Assembly: GCA_034509925.1 (NCBI GenBank)
Contig: CM067536.1
Coordinates: 7,173,501-7,237,500 of the forward strand
From: Hirudinaria manillensis
Taxonomy: Eukaryota > Annelida > Clitellata > Hirudinida > Hirudinidae
DNA: 64,000 nt
Direction: 5' to 3'
The notes beneath the pieces were generated by a model. The model was not told the origin of the DNA, ran no database searches, and saw nothing but the letters and a program-made list of their open reading frames with translations. This document shows positions 26,513-39,505 of the stretch, piece by piece; the first letter of the stretch is position 1, and the number at the start of each line of letters is the position of its first letter. A program made the translations under genes and the position numbers.

Positions 26513-29500
26513 GACTTATTTGATTCTTATGTCACAAAAACATCACATGTTATAATAATTTCATGTCATAAGAATTTTGTATGTCATAAGAACTTTCATA
26601 TGTCCTAAAAATGTCATGTATCACAAGAATGTCATATGTCATAAGTCATAAGAATGACTTTGACAGATGTCAATGGTTTGACGAATTTGGCTTTCAAGAA
26701 GACTGCCATTAGTTCACCTCAGAGTGACCCCCAACATGATACGTCAAAAGCTATGGATGGTATCATTGGAGGTGATGATAGTAGTTGTTTCCAAACCTAT
26801 GGAGCGAGAAATGGTTGGATGTCCGTGGATCTGGGAAGGAAGGTTCGCATTCAGAGGGTTGTTGTGCACGGAAGAGTGGATTGCTGTGGTGAGTTTTTGT
26901 CTATTGATCTCCAATGAAAATTCAAATTAATATTAATAATAGAAAACGTATTGATATTTAAAAACTAAATAAAGTTATTTATTTTTACATTTAATTCGTT
27001 TTATATTTAAAATTAAAAGCAATATTTTAAAGACATTTATATTCAATGATTTTAACAAATAACAAAAGTTTATGAGCAACCAGTTGGCCTAATTGGCCAT
27101 TTATTTTTTATAAAATAAATAATAATAGCAAGAATATTGCCTTTAGTAAATAATTAATTACGGATTATTGAAACTTATTTTACCTTTTTTTTCTTTAACT
27201 TAGCTGATCGCTTGAACAACATGGCAATAAAAGTGTCCTTAAATGATTTAAATTCAAATGACAAACTGGAGGTTTGCAACTCGCACGGTGCTGTGAGAGA
27301 CGGAGAGAAAATAAATGTTATCTGCCAAAATCAGTTTAAAGAGTATCGTTATGTCACTATTGCTGGACTTGAACAACCGCATTTTTATATTTGCGAGGTG
27401 GAAGTTTATGAACGAGGTGTGTTGGTTGCTGATTGATTTGCAACTGGGGAATTGAAGCCTACGATGTTGCAAACAAATGGACAGATTTAAGACTTTATTG
27501 TATATACAAATGTATAGTAAAAATGGATTTAAAATTTAATGAAACTTATAAAGAACAGATTTAAAAGTTTAAAATCTGCAGAACTGGATAGTTTTGGATG
27601 TTTTGGAGAATTGGACGTCATTCATAATGAAACTGAGTCTAACCTTGAATTGTGCCTTCTTAAATGTTACAATTTGAAAGCAACTTTTGCGGCATTAAAG
27701 GTTAAATAAATTCATTAAACTTTTAATTCAATTATTCTACAATTTATGATAATTTATGGTGATTTAAAGATAACATTTAATGATAAAATTCGTAATACCG
27801 GCATAAGTTGGGCAATTAAGATGCCATGCAATATTCTCATTTTATCGCTTTATAATTTAATGATGCACATCTTTTTATAGGCAGAAAATGTCTGCATCTG
27901 CAGCGATAAAGTTAGCAGAAGGAAGTATTCAAAAATATGTTCAGTTCAATGCCAGGGAAGTTCAAAACATTTCTGTGGAGGATCCAATGCTTTCTCTGTT
28001 TACACGGGTTTAGAAATTTTAGTGCAATTGCATTTTTAATTATTTACGCAGCCTTTCTAGGCATTGTATTACTAATAATATTTCCATAAGTAATTAAATT
28101 TTTGATAATTTAATAATGAAAATATGCTAAAATATTAGTTTGTAGTCCTGGTTACTATGGCAACCACTGTGATAAAGTTTGCCATTGTAAAGACAGAACA
28201 CCATGTAATAGAAATGGCAAATGTGTTGATGTTTGTCAACCTGGTTGGACAGGAGATAAATGTGACATTATGCACGGTGAAACATTAAATTTGTTAATAT
28301 TTTGAAAACATGATATTTTACTTTGAAATGTACTTCATTAATTAATTTAATTAATTGTTCATTTTCCATAATTGCGTTTTGTAAAGGCAACTCATTTCAA
28401 TCCATCGGTTGCTTTTATGCAAACGCAGCTTTAGTAGGAAACAATGTGGAGGATGTCAAGGGTTGTGCAAAGTTCTGCACCTCCTACGATTTCAAATATT
28501 TTGGATTCTGGGTTCGAAATTTAATTTAAACATAAATTGCATAAAAATGAATTAAAAAATGCTTTTATGATTTTCGTGATATTTTACAAACTAAACAGAA
28601 ATACCATGTTTCTTGTTACTGCTTGGAAGAAATGGAATATCTTCAATCGAAATATTATTGCTATTACAACATGGAACTACACCACAGTTTGTTTATCACA
28701 GGAATTTAAAATTTTAATTATTTAATTAATTAATTAAAATTAAAAATTAATAGATATGTTTCCATTTTAATGATGTTTTTTTATTAAAATCCAATTTAGA
28801 AATTAATTTAAACGTTGTTTATTTATTGGAAATTTAAGTAAAATTATTTTTTTGTAACTGTCCACACTATATGCAAATAAATAAATAAATAAATTAATTA
28901 ACAAGTAAATATATAAATAAATAAATATATATATATTAATTAACAAATAAAAATATATGTATAAAAAGTGAATTAAAAATGCTTTAAATTAAAAATTTAA
29001 AAATATTTATATATACTGAGAATTAAATATAAATGCAGCTTGCCAACCTGGTACTTTCGGCGACTTTTGTCTGGACACTTGCAACTGTTTAAATGGCGGT
29101 TGCCATAAGGATACTGGCGTCTGCCACGTTGAAGGATGCAAAGATGGATGGAAGGGAACCAGTTGCAGTGTCAGGGGTGAGTTTTTATTTCAAGTGGGAG
29201 ATTGAAGTTAATGTTTTTGATGGTTTTTGATTACAATTTTAAAACAAATTCATCAGTAATTGCTTTTTTTTGTTTGGTATTCGAATATTTGTTGATTTAT
29301 TGATAATTTCTGTAATACATATATATATATATTTTTCTGCAACGCAGCCTGTTTTTCTAACTGTAATAGACTAAAATTATAAGAATTAAATTATTGAAGT
29401 AAAAATGTCCTTTAATTATTTTATTATGATCTATTTTATTATCTTTGCAAACAATTAAGCAAATAAAATATAAAAAAATAAATAAAAATTTTTTAAATAA

Positions 29501-30711
29501 AACATTAATGAGGATATATTGATAAAGCTAAAAACACATAATTAATAGATTACTTTTTTTCTAACTTTAAATTTAAAGATTGTTCTAACAAGAACGGAGG
29601 ATGTGACAAGACCCATCAATGTCAGAATGATGGTATTCGTACATTCTGTTTGGAGTTAAGTTCCGGTGAAGGTAATTAATTATTAATAATAAAAGGTTAA
29701 GAAGGGCTTGGTTTATAATGACAGTTATGCGTTCACAAATAACTGTTATGGAGGATAGCTTTTGTGATATAAATGAGTGTGATGTTATCCGGATGTAGTG
29801 ATACAATAGGATATAAGTTCTGGATATAATGATATTAAAATTGTAATATAAAGAAGGACCACGTTTGGTGCGAGTGGTATTAATTATGATTTTTAGGGTT
29901 ATTTTCTTAGAAATTTTTCATTTAAGTTTAAATTGCATCGGAAAAGTTTTAAATTAAACAAACATTGCTTTCTATTTTAAAAATTTCCATTTTAAATTTA
30001 AAAAAAATGTATCTCGAGGATGTTATAACAACAAAAACAATATATAATAATAACAACAACAACAATAATAATAACAACATCAACAACAAAACCATTCACA
30101 AAGTGAGTAACATTAAGTTCATTCCAATCAGATATTGACGAATGTGAGATGAATTTGTGTGATGTTGGTTCAACTGATTGTCACAACAACATTGGATCGT
30201 TTGAATGCACGTGCAAGGAAGGTTTTCAACATGACAGTAAAAATGACAGAAGTTGTCAAGGTTGGTTGGTTGGTTGGTTGGTAGAGATATTAAACAAGTT
30301 TATTGCATTAACTTTCATTCAATATATGTTGTTCTATAATAATTAATAGTTCTCGTTAAATAATAATAGTAATAATAAGTAATAATAATAGTAATAATAA
30401 TATTAATAATAAGTAATAATAATAATAGTAATAATAAGTAATAATAATAGTAATAATAATATTAATAATAAGTAGTAATAATAGTAATAATAATATTATT
30501 AATAAGTAATAATAATAGTATAATAATTATTATTATAATGAAGTTGCTAATTATTTAAGACATTGATGAATGTTCCATCAACAATGGAGGTTGCAACTTG
30601 ACAACCACCAACTGCAGCAACACGATTGGTTCCTTTGAATGCATTCGAAGTGATGCTGACGATACCATCTACACTAATCTCATGATTTATTCAGGTGTTA
30701 AATTTAATTAA
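26260..30711 (+). CDS. Cluster copy 2: fucolectin-WSC-EGF protein, best-preserved lectin motif
   Basis: Exons: 26260-26296 (or its duplicate 26388-26424), 26667-26888, 27204-27416, 27582-27700, 27881-28007, 28139-28276, 28387-28511, 28599-28686, 29039-29176, 29579-29671, 30132-30260, 30560-30694; phases agree. Domains: signal peptide, fucolectin (13-157), WSC (158-239), EGF1 (240-285), short WSC-like (286-356), EGF2 (357-402), a degenerate EGF3 (403-433, last Cys lost), one DIDEC EGF (434-476) and a degenerate final EGF missing its last cysteines (477-521). The DIDEC exon matching the third-from-last EGF of copy 1 is absent. The lectin core reads RVDCCADR, fitting the F-type R-x-D-x4-R motif, but the upstream His position is Gln. 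Read-through after the last exon stops at 30711. The donor at 28686 (CACCACA|GTTTGT) is weak. Confidence 0.75.
30357..30535. repeat. (TAA)n-based minisatellite with GTAATAATAATA units
   Basis: TAA runs are punctuated by G at regular intervals, giving repeated TAAGTAATAATAATAG-like blocks in the intron before the last EGF exon of cluster copy 2. Confidence 0.85.
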
Positions 30712-31872
30712 TAGAAATTTATTAATATAATTATTTGTTTTAATTTATTAATTAATTTTAATTTCTCTAAATTTGGTGAACTGTTAAAAGTTAAAATACA
30801 AAGTTAAAATATGTTTGTCAATCACGCAACAAAACGAAAATTTCTTTTAAAAAGAAAAAGAACCTTTGAATTTTTAATTTTTAGAAATTTTATGACATCA
30901 AAATTTTTCAATTTTTAAAACTTAATTCACAGAAAATAATTTTTTTTATGACTTCTCATTCCACGAATATTAAATATAATTATACAAAATACCACAGAAT
31001 GAATATCCTAAATATTCTCCTCCAAAACTTCAAAAATTTCATAATTTCATTTTAATTCAGAAAATAATGGATTTATGATAAATTGATGGTTGGGCACAAT
31101 TTATCCTAAAGTTTTAAGCATTATTAATATTTATTATTAAAAATTATTTGCGTTTATTTCACAAGAAATAAAATACATTTCCAAAAGTTGAATCTGGTTC
31201 CGGCTTTATTTGGGTCAAGTAGGAACCACTGTAACGTGGTACTTACATGGTAAGTACACGGCAAGTACTAACTGTACTTGGAACTTTTGTAAATTTCGTT
31301 AAGAAATTTGTAATTTTGCCTTTTTACAAGTGAACTGACAGGAAATGTTTGAAAGATGAAACCTAGTCTTGGAAAACAAATACTTTCTTCTCCACTTCTT
31401 CAATACTTCAACTTTGCTGACTTTGGAACATCAATTTTTGAATACGTTGACATATATTTTTTTATAAACATTTTCATGCAATTAATTTTATCTTTTGTAA
31501 TTTATGCGTGGGAAAATTATAAATATTTTTCTAGATAAGCGTTTGAATGTTGTTATTATATGCATTTATTCCAATAAAAACCAATTTGAATCATCAATTA
31601 ATTTGTTAATTTATTTATTTTAAGAAATATAATTTAAAAGTTACTTCAAACTCTGATAACTCTGGTGAAATAATATAACTGAAGAATTTTGGTGAATTAA
31701 TTGAATTAATACGATAACAGTTAATTCATCCATTTTCATCCAATTTTCCATCCATTCGTAAAGTTTTAGGTTTCTGAATTAGAAATTATTAATTAGAAAT
31801 TAAACAGCTTCGATGAATAAAATTATGTTTGGTGCAACTTTTGCTTTTGGCAATAATATTTGACAAATTAAA

Positions 31873-32200
31873 AAGAAATACCATGCTTCCCATTATTGCT
31901 ATAAATATTTTCCAGTTTTAATGAGGTCACTTCACTAAATTTTAATTTTAAAATTATTTAAAACAATTATTTATTGTTTGGAAGGGTAAATCAAAATTGT
32001 AGATTAAAATAAGAAAATAAATAAGCGAACAAATGGATAAAAATGTAATAAATTTATTAAATTAAATATAGATGTAAATTCAGCTTTTTGACTTGAAACA
32101 TTTGGTGACCTTTGCTTGGACAAATTCAAATGTTTAATAGGAGGTTGTTGGAAGTTTGCAGGTTTTGAGATTGTTGGAAAGAATCCAATTTGGATCAAGT
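31873..32200 (+). pseudogene. Decayed partial copy of the cluster gene (WSC2b and EGF2 exons)
   Basis: AAATACCATGCTTCCCATTA at 31876-31895 resembles the start of the copy 2 exon at 28599. About 180 bp on, 32084-32200 resembles EGF2 exons and reads FGDLCLDKFKCLIGGCWK, but the leading Cys-Pro-Gly and the second half are ruined and a TGA closes the frame. The AT-rich intron between them also resembles its counterpart in copy 2. It is a truncated, non-functional duplicate. Confidence 0.7.
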
Positions 32201-32385
32201 GAAAGTCATAGAGTGAAAAGTCTATTGCATTATAATTCTTAAAATAGCAATTAAATCGGAACTATACAGATGACAGTTTGAATAGGACAAGATCAAATTA
32301 CATAAACCACCACAGATCCTATCACTTCGACCCTTCCTAAACCCCTTCCAAATCATACCTTTCATCCTTCTCAGCCACGTTTGAT

Positions 32386-32660
32386 CCACTCGACGTCAGA
32401 GGAGAGGATGACAAGCTCGTCATGGATGGCCAGGTTTAGGTTGTCAAGCTTGACATTCTCCTTGACGTCAAGGCAATCACCAACTTCAAGGGCTTCCCAT
32501 CTATCCCCGTAAGAAAGAGGTCTGCCAAGCCGTTTAAATCTTCATAGTTGATCTCCAGTGAATGGTCAAAGAAGTGCACGCGTTTGAGATCCAACTCCAG
32601 ATTCTCGTGGTCAGGCTCCAATTTCACCAATAAAGATGTAGATGAGATATATTTGTAAAA
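32386..32660 (-). pseudogene. Coding-like relic of unknown family, frameshifted
   Basis: A less AT-rich island among AT-rich DNA. On the minus strand it reads KLEPDHENLELDLKRVHFF and EINYEDLNGLADLFLTG. It then continues best in a shifted frame as DRWEALEVGDCLDVKENVK and LAIHDELVILSSDVEWIKRG before a stop. The mixture of composition and frame break suggests a decayed exon or transposon remnant. I do not recognise the family. Confidence 0.35.
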
Positions 32661-32871
32661 GTAAATACTTTTAAAATTGAATAAACCTTTTTTTCGAAAA
32701 AAATTTATCAAATTTAAGTTATCTTATTTATGTTCCCTAGGTGGCAGAAAACTTTGTTATACGGAAGTGGCCATGCACTTAACTAAATATTTTCAAAGCA
32801 ATCGATTGACATATTATTATCCAAAAGACATAAGTTTGTCAAATTTCAACAAGTTTGATCGTAAGGAAAGT

Positions 32872-33116
32872 ATAATATAATATAATGTAATTTAATGTAA
32901 TGTAATGTAATGTAATGTAATGTAATGTAATGTAATGTAATATAATGTAATATAATATAATATAATATAATATAATATAATATAATATAATATAATATAA
33001 TATAATATAATATAATATAATATAATATAATATAATATAATATAATATAATATAATATAATATAATATAATATAATATAATATAATATAATATAATATAA
33101 TATAATATAATATAAT
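32872..33116. repeat. (TATAA)n pentanucleotide array with TAATG variants
   Basis: About 245 bp of TAATA units. The left 70 bp carry TAATG variants and the right part is nearly perfect. The long Ile/Tyr/Leu-repeat frames on the minus strand are repeat artefacts. Confidence 0.95.
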
Positions 33117-33167
33117 GTAAATTCCAATTCATGATAATAAAACTATTATTAAAAACTACCAAACTAT

Positions 33168-33444
33168 TGTAATAACCCTGGGTCCTCAAACTAAATAAAT
33201 GGAAGGTCAGGTTTATTGAAAGTGTTCAGATGGCTTGGAAGATGTACAATGCTCAATTGTCTAAGTCTTGGATCTGCTGTTTCTTTTACTCTCGCTCTGC
33301 TTTTCTAGATTTCTCTATTTGTCGAGGTTCACAACTAAAGACTCTGAATAGTACCCTGAACATAAATTATGGGTACTAATTCATTAATTAATTAGCAATA
33401 TAATTTTCATTATTCCGTAATTATCTGGATCCAGGGATCCAACA
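33168..33444 (-). mobile_element. Solo LTR related to the element in copy 1
   Basis: The reverse complement matches the 299-bp LTR end to end: TGTTGGATCC start, CTCTCGCTCTGC-type core, CAATAAACCTGACC and TTATTACA end. It is 277 bp, clearly more diverged, and has no internal region. Flanks are CTAT and ATAT, a possible decayed 4-bp target duplication. It inserted upstream of cluster copy 3. Confidence 0.8.
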
Positions 33445-33829
33445 ATATTGAGGTTTTCTGCAAGATATGGAAATTATGTTTGTTCGTGGTGATTGTTGAT
33501 TTTAATACAAAAGTTTAGGATTCTAACAAAGAATTCAACTGTGTTTAATGTCTAATAATTCCATGTAATAATAACGCCTTCATTAAATAATTAGTTAACA
33601 ATTCGAAAGTTGTTTTACTTTCATTCATGTGTTTTCTAAATAACCTGCTGTTAATTACGTTTTGTTTGTTGGTTGTACTGAGAAAGTGTTTGTCTAATTT
33701 ATGATAAAAAGATTATCCTAGTAAAACTTATTTTTTTGTTTCTGAATTGTAAATAGAAACCTGGTGGTACGATTACGTTCTTAAGTTAATTCATGCATAA
33801 TTGAGTTCGTTATAAATTTATCGTTTTAC

Positions 33830-33862
33830 ATCCTGTTTTCGTCTTATGTAAACCTCTCTATA
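33830..33862 (+). promoter_or_regulatory. conserved 33-bp upstream block, copy 3
   Basis: ATCCTG, a 12-bp gap, GTAAACCTCTCTATA. The same length and layout recur upstream of copies 4 and 5. It lies about 27 bp before the start codon region and may be core promoter or 5'UTR. Confidence 0.5.
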
Positions 33863-33888
33863 TTCGAACTGATATTATAATTTCGACC

Positions 33889-36747
33889 ATGCTCAGGTTC
33901 CTTCTATTTTGGATATGTGTGGATGCAGGCGAGTTATTCTATTTGTTTGAAATGCAATTATTAAAAATTAAAGCAATTACAAATTAAATTAAGAAAAATA
34001 ATAATTATTATTATTAATGATATGTTATTCCTCGAACGATAACAGAATTAAAGAACTTCGGATGCTTCAAGGACGTGGTGGAAACCAATCACAGTGAAAC
34101 TGATTCTAATCTCGACTCATGTCTTCACAAATGTTACAATTTGTCGACAACTTTTGCTGCTTTTAAGGTTTCGAAATGTTTTTAATTTGTATTAAATAAA
34201 TTAGTATCAATAAATTAAGATAAATTCGTTTTTTTAATTTCCGTATAAATATAGTTGTATGGGAAATAGAGTTAAAAAATGATTGCAAATGGAACTTAAA
34301 TGCTACTTAAGGTGTATTATTTGATAAACTTTTGAAAAGGATAGCGAGACCTGCGTCTGCAGTGACAAAGTTAGCAAAAGGAAGTCTTCAAAATCGTGTG
34401 ACATTCGATGCCAGGGAAGTTCAAAACATTTCTGTGGAGGATCCAATGCTTTCTCTGTTTACACGGGTTTAGAGTTTTGAGTTTTATGTTCAATTGCATT
34501 TTTAATTATTTAAGCAACCTTTATAAATATTGTATTAATAATAACATTTCTATAACTATCTATTTAATAATTGAAATACGCTAAAATGTTAGTTTGTAGT
34601 CCTGGTTACTATGGCAATCACTGCGATAAAGTTTGTTATTGTAAAGACAGAACACCATGTAATAGAAATGGCAAATGTTTTGATGTTTGTCAACCTGGTT
34701 GGACAGGAGATAAATGTGACATGATGGATGGTAAGTTCAAAAAGTTGTTTAGCTTTCCTGTTAAAGATATCTTGAAATTTTTAATTTTATTTATTAATTT
34801 ATATACTTATTTCTTTTATAAGATGATAACTTGTTTCAACTCATTGGTTGCTTTGAAGAAAAGTCATCCATGGCATTCCGTTCAATATATAATCAAATAA
34901 ATTGTGCAAAGCAGTGCATTGAGAATGACTTCAAGTACTTTGGATTCAAGGTGCAAAGTTGACTTTATTTTTGATTAAAAATAAATTTAAATTAAAAGCG
35001 AATGATTTTATATTTCATTCATTTTAGTCTTCCATGAGAATATTTTTTTAATAATTCAGGAGAATTATTATTGCCGTTGTCTTGAAGGGAAGGAACACCT
35101 TAAATTAAGAAATTGCGATCGTTATGCACTTTATTTGTACGACGGTATGTTGAATTCAGTTTATTTTAATTTTTAAATTTTAATGTTTTTCATCATTTGC
35201 TGAGAAATTAGCGCCACAAAATATCGTGTTTTCTTTAGTCACGCGTTTTAAACAAAAAATTTAAAACAATTCCCAACATGAAGTCTGCAGACCTGGTTCG
35301 TTTGGTGACTTTTGTTTGGGCACGTGCCATTGTTTAAATGGAAGTTGTTGGAAGGATAATGGTACGTGCCAAAGAGAGGGATGTCAGGAAGGATGGAAAG
35401 GACCCAGTTGTAGCATCAGAGGTTGGTTAATTGGAATTTCAACGGAATTTGAAACTTTTATTCGTTACCATCTTTCTGATTTTACTTTTTATACTAAGGC
35501 TTCAACTTAAAAACTTTGAATTTGCAAAATATAAATTAGCAAGAATTGCTGGATAAAGAACTTTATTATAAATAAAATCTGAAATAATTGATTTTCCCAT
35601 AAAGATTGCAGCGTCAATAATGGAGGTTGTGGAGAACATTCCAAGTGTCAAGAAGATGACGGAGGTCCATTTTGTTTCTGCGATGAAGGAGGGTACAATG
35701 AATTCAGGTCATGTGAAGGTAATCAATTGCAATGACATAATAATGCCACTTGAATTAACCATAACGTAACAAAGATTTACCTAATCATATATAATCTGAA
35801 ACCAATGATAAAAATGATTAGAAAAGTCGGTAAACCACAATGTAGGTCTGTTAACCATATCTTGAAATAGAACTCTTTTTCGGATTTAGTTTAAATCATT
35901 TGCTCATCCAGTCTGCGCATCAAAAAAAATATTATTATTATAATTTGAAATCAAATCAATAAATAGTTGTTTTTATTTTTATACACGTTATTAGATGATT
36001 TGATATAATTTCTGGAAAATAATTAATGGGCTTTAATCATTTTTAATGGAGACATCGATGAATGTTTGTTGGGAACTTCTAAATGTGAAAACAATTCTCA
36101 ATGTTTGAATATTCCTGGATCATACGAATGTAACTGTTCAATTGGATTCAAAAATATTGATCCAATATCCTGTGAAGGTATTTCATTTTATTTAACATAA
36201 CTAATTATTGATAAAGATGTGAAATTCGTAAATTTATAACTTACACAATTAATATTGATACATACAATAACAAGGGTAATTTTTATATTTTGTGATTTAT
36301 TAAAACAAAAATAATAAAAAAGAATGTTTTTTCGATGATAAGAATGCATGAAAAATAAAAAAAAATTTAACTGAACAGATGTTGACGAATGTGAGATGAA
36401 TTTGTGCGATGTTGTTTCAACTGATTGTCACAACAACATTGGATCGTTTAAATGCACGTGCAAGGAAGGTTTCCAACCTGAAAATGGACAAGTTACAAGT
36501 TGTCAAGGTCGGTCAACTTGTCAACAAATAAATTTTGTATTGGTTAATTAATTAATATGTATTTAATCAACGTATTTCTTAAGACATCGATGAATGTTCC
36601 ACCAACAATGGAGGTTGTGACTTGTTGACCACTAACTGCAGCAACACGATTGGCTCCTTTGAATGCATTTGTAAAGATGATCATCATGTCCTCAACACAA
36701 GATTTAAATTCTGCCAAGGTTTCATAGTTTATTTTGTTGATTCTTGA
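33889..36747 (+). CDS. Cluster copy 3: WSC-EGF protein lacking the fucolectin domain
   Basis: Exons: 33889-33928, 34046-34167, 34340-34466, 34593-34730, 34823-34950, 35060-35144, 35284-35421, 35605-35718, 36052-36177, 36379-36507, 36584-36718; phases agree. Domains: signal peptide ([13 protein letters not shown]), WSC (14-96), EGF1 (97-142), short WSC-like (143-213), EGF2 (214-259), EGF3 (260-297) and three DI/VDEC EGFs (298-427). Only 117 bp separate the signal exon from the WSC exon, so both fucolectin exons are missing, yet the frame holds because modules are phase 1 at both ends. The first intron has a GC donor (GCAG|GCGAGT). Read-through of the last exon gives a 9-residue tail (GFIVYFVDS) and TGA at 36745-36747. 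Absence of the lectin domain makes a binding-partner or decoy role possible, but that is a guess. Confidence 0.78.
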
Positions 36748-39451
36748 ATCATTATCAACTCAAAAGCTATTTAGTTATTATGTCAAAATTTTAGATCAAT
36801 ATTTTACAAATGGAAGAAAATTTCCAAATCTCTCCATTTTTACAACCCTTATTATTCTCAATACTTTTCAATCACTTGATAAAATGTATGATATCATATA
36901 CACATGATATCGTGACTGTTATCAGAAATAATCCATTTTTCTCAGAAAACAAACATGTTTTTATTTATCTACTTGAAAATTACTCCGAAATTAAATATTT
37001 TCAAAAAATCCAAAAAATATTTCTGGAAATCATTGGCCACTTTCTAATATCGTCTCAACCTTCGTAGTTTATTAAATTTTAAAAGTTTGATAATTTTAAA
37101 TAATTAATTGTTTAATTGTTTACAAAATTTATTTTATTCTAAAAATTAATACATTTATAAAAATTATATCCGCGATATTTTGTGATTAAAGTTTGGTATT
37201 GGATCACAAAAATAGGAGTTCCAAAATCGAAGCTCTTTCTAATGTGCCATTAGAACATTTTATTCTGAAACGCTAAGCTGCATAATCAGACTAACCGAAG
37301 ACTCTGTATAGTAGCCCTAATTTTATATCGCCATATAATTTTAAATAATTCTTTGGGTCATATAATTTTAGGGTTATAACAATACTTTTCAATCGCATAA
37401 TAAAGTGGAAGATATCAGAAATAAGGAATTTTATTCAAATCATAACCAGATATTTTTATTCTTCTTTTTATTGCTGCAAAATCCAAAATTTTTTGAACGA
37501 AAACACAACACTTGAATCCGAAAAAATCTTACCCTTAAGGCAATTTTACCCTTTTTATACAATTTTTGCCATAAATAAAAACGTAAATAAAAATTTCGTT
37601 GGAATAATATTAATTTTATTCTCAAATTTAATATGTTTATAAAGTTCGTACACATAATGTTTTTGTGGTCATAGCTGAATTGAAATACAGATTCAGTGTA
37701 ATATTTAGCATTACAATATTGCCTTAATTTTACCAAAAAATATCACGAAGGAAATCCTCCCACTTTTACCAATTTGCTTTTGCTCAATTACAAAACCATA
37801 AATAAAAACAAGATTATATTTATTTTCGAATGTCAGATAAATTTGTTTCCTAATAATTATTGAACTCATAGTCATTTCCACTTTATCGGCTTACTTTTGG
37901 ACATCGTTGAAAAGGTTGGCGAATTTGTAGTTTGGTTTTATTTATTTAAATTGATTTTTTTATTAATAATAACAACATTAATGTTAGTAACCCCCAACGT
38001 GGAGACACTTCTCATATTTCATAGCATCAGATTTTGAGGTTTGGACTTTATTTGATTTGATTTTTTATTGGACAAAAATTATTTGGGAACAAATTTAGAA
38101 CTTTGATCACAGGCCTTGAAAATGTCCAAGATTCAGTTGCAAAGATTGAGAACAACAAGGCAAAAATGAAAAACAAAATCATAATTTAACAAAGAACGAT
38201 GTAAACTCGGTGATGAAAGAACTTTTATCAAAGCTTCTCACATACGTTTATGATAGGAAATCATAGAAAAAAAATGAATTTGTTCATGTTAATTTCAATT
38301 GTAATTGAAAAAAAAATTGCCAGAAAATCTTCGAAAGAAACATTTGAACAAAAGTGGACTTTTCAGGAAAAACACCTGCTCAAGTAATCCATCCCCGATT
38401 TGTTAATTTGAGGAATTCATCTTTGAACACTTTGACATTTTGGAATCATTTTCATTTAATTAATTGGAACAATTAATCAATTTCGTCTTTTATGATTTTC
38501 GCGTGGAAACTTACTCACGAATGATAAGAACTAAATTCAATGAAGTGAACGCAGTAAATTAAAAACAGGTGCCAGTAAAATTTACAACTCAATCATGATT
38601 GTGGTGGGTCGATCTAATTCTGATAATTGAGTACCAAATCAGTAAAAATGAACAAAAGTTGTTATATTAACACTTTTATTTATGGGAGTTGCATATCGTT
38701 CTAGTCATTTTAAGCTTTAGAATTTGTAAGACTGTGTAATTTTTTTCTCAATGTTTGTAATTCGTAACTTTATCTAGACAACGAACGAACGAATATCCGT
38801 AATTTAGAGATTTACTCGAAACAGCCACTTATCAACTGCTCCCTACAGCTATTTGACAACTTCCGCGTCCTTACAATTAAAACAAAACACTTTGAACATT
38901 CGCTAACAACTCTTATTTAAAGTTTCGTAAGGTTACTGAAAATAGACGGAAGAAATCATTTATAAACTTTTTCTAAACGTGAGATTTGCGGTCTGATTAC
39001 CAAAACTGCATAAGAAAATATATTAATAACCAAAAAAGGCATCGTTTCTAAATTGAAGACTCGCATAATTACAGCAGCAAATAGTGGAAGCATATTTACA
39101 ACAAATGTTGTCCTTAGGTCCTTTAAATTATCACAGAGCTGTGAATCATTTCAAGTAATTGCGCAATTATTTCGTTTTGCTAATGCTTAAAAGCTCTATT
39201 AAGTTTCAGCTGACAAATTATAAAAATAAAATCACATCACATTGCATTGCGCTGTTATAATAATATCCTCAATCGCTGTGTATGACGATGCCGCTGATGA
39301 TGATGATAATGAACTTCTTTAAAATCAGTTTTTCCCAATAAAAAGAAATGCATCCAGAAAATACGAAATACAATTAATTAACAAAAACCTTGATAAAAAA
39401 AAACCCAAAAAACCCTGCACTCCTCGAAGTAATTAAAATTTCTTATTTTAC
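36748..39451. other. intergenic, cluster copies 3-4
   Basis: No exon recognised. About 36750-37200 resembles 43960-44420 downstream of copy 4, and about 37840-37930 resembles 44620-44690 and 50630-50740, which marks the duplicated unit. The open frame at 36810-37067 lies inside this repeated block and is not supported as a gene. A faint LTR remnant is at about 37285-37375. Confidence 0.5.
37285..37375 (-). repeat. faint LTR fragment
   Basis: GACTAACCGAAGACTCTG and following TATAGTAGCCCT resemble the middle of the reverse-complemented LTR (ACTAAAGACTCTGAATAGTA in the solo LTR). The segment ends in GGGTTATAAC. Only short stretches match. Confidence 0.35.
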
Positions 39452-39484
39452 ATCCTGATTCCTTTGAATTTAAACCTCTCTGCA
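39452..39484 (+). promoter_or_regulatory. conserved 33-bp upstream block, copy 4
   Basis: ATCCTGATTCC, a short gap, ATTTAAACCTCTCTGCA, 21 bp before the ATG. It aligns without gaps to the blocks of copies 3 and 5. TTTAAA may act as a TATA-like element. Confidence 0.5.
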
Positions 39485-39505
39485 GAAGACGCAAAGATTT
39501 TGACC

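Larger units (their letters stand above)
30712..33167. other. intergenic, cluster copies 2-3, with relics
   Basis: Holds a decayed partial copy of the cluster gene (about 31870-32200), a less AT-rich coding-like island (about 32380-32650) and a TATAA array, each listed separately. The rest is AT-rich, with no recognisable exon. Confidence 0.6.

Noticed and set aside
30357-30535. CRISPR-like regular spacing
   Set aside because: A TAA-based minisatellite in a eukaryotic intron, with no distinct spacers and no cas genes.
32839-33189. Long Ile-Leu-Tyr repeat proteins on the minus strand
   Set aside because: They translate the TATAA array. The ten-base double unit keeps several frames open.
36810-37067. 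85-codon frame downstream of cluster copy 3
   Set aside because: It lies in a duplicated non-coding block. The matching block at 44050-44400 does not keep the frame.
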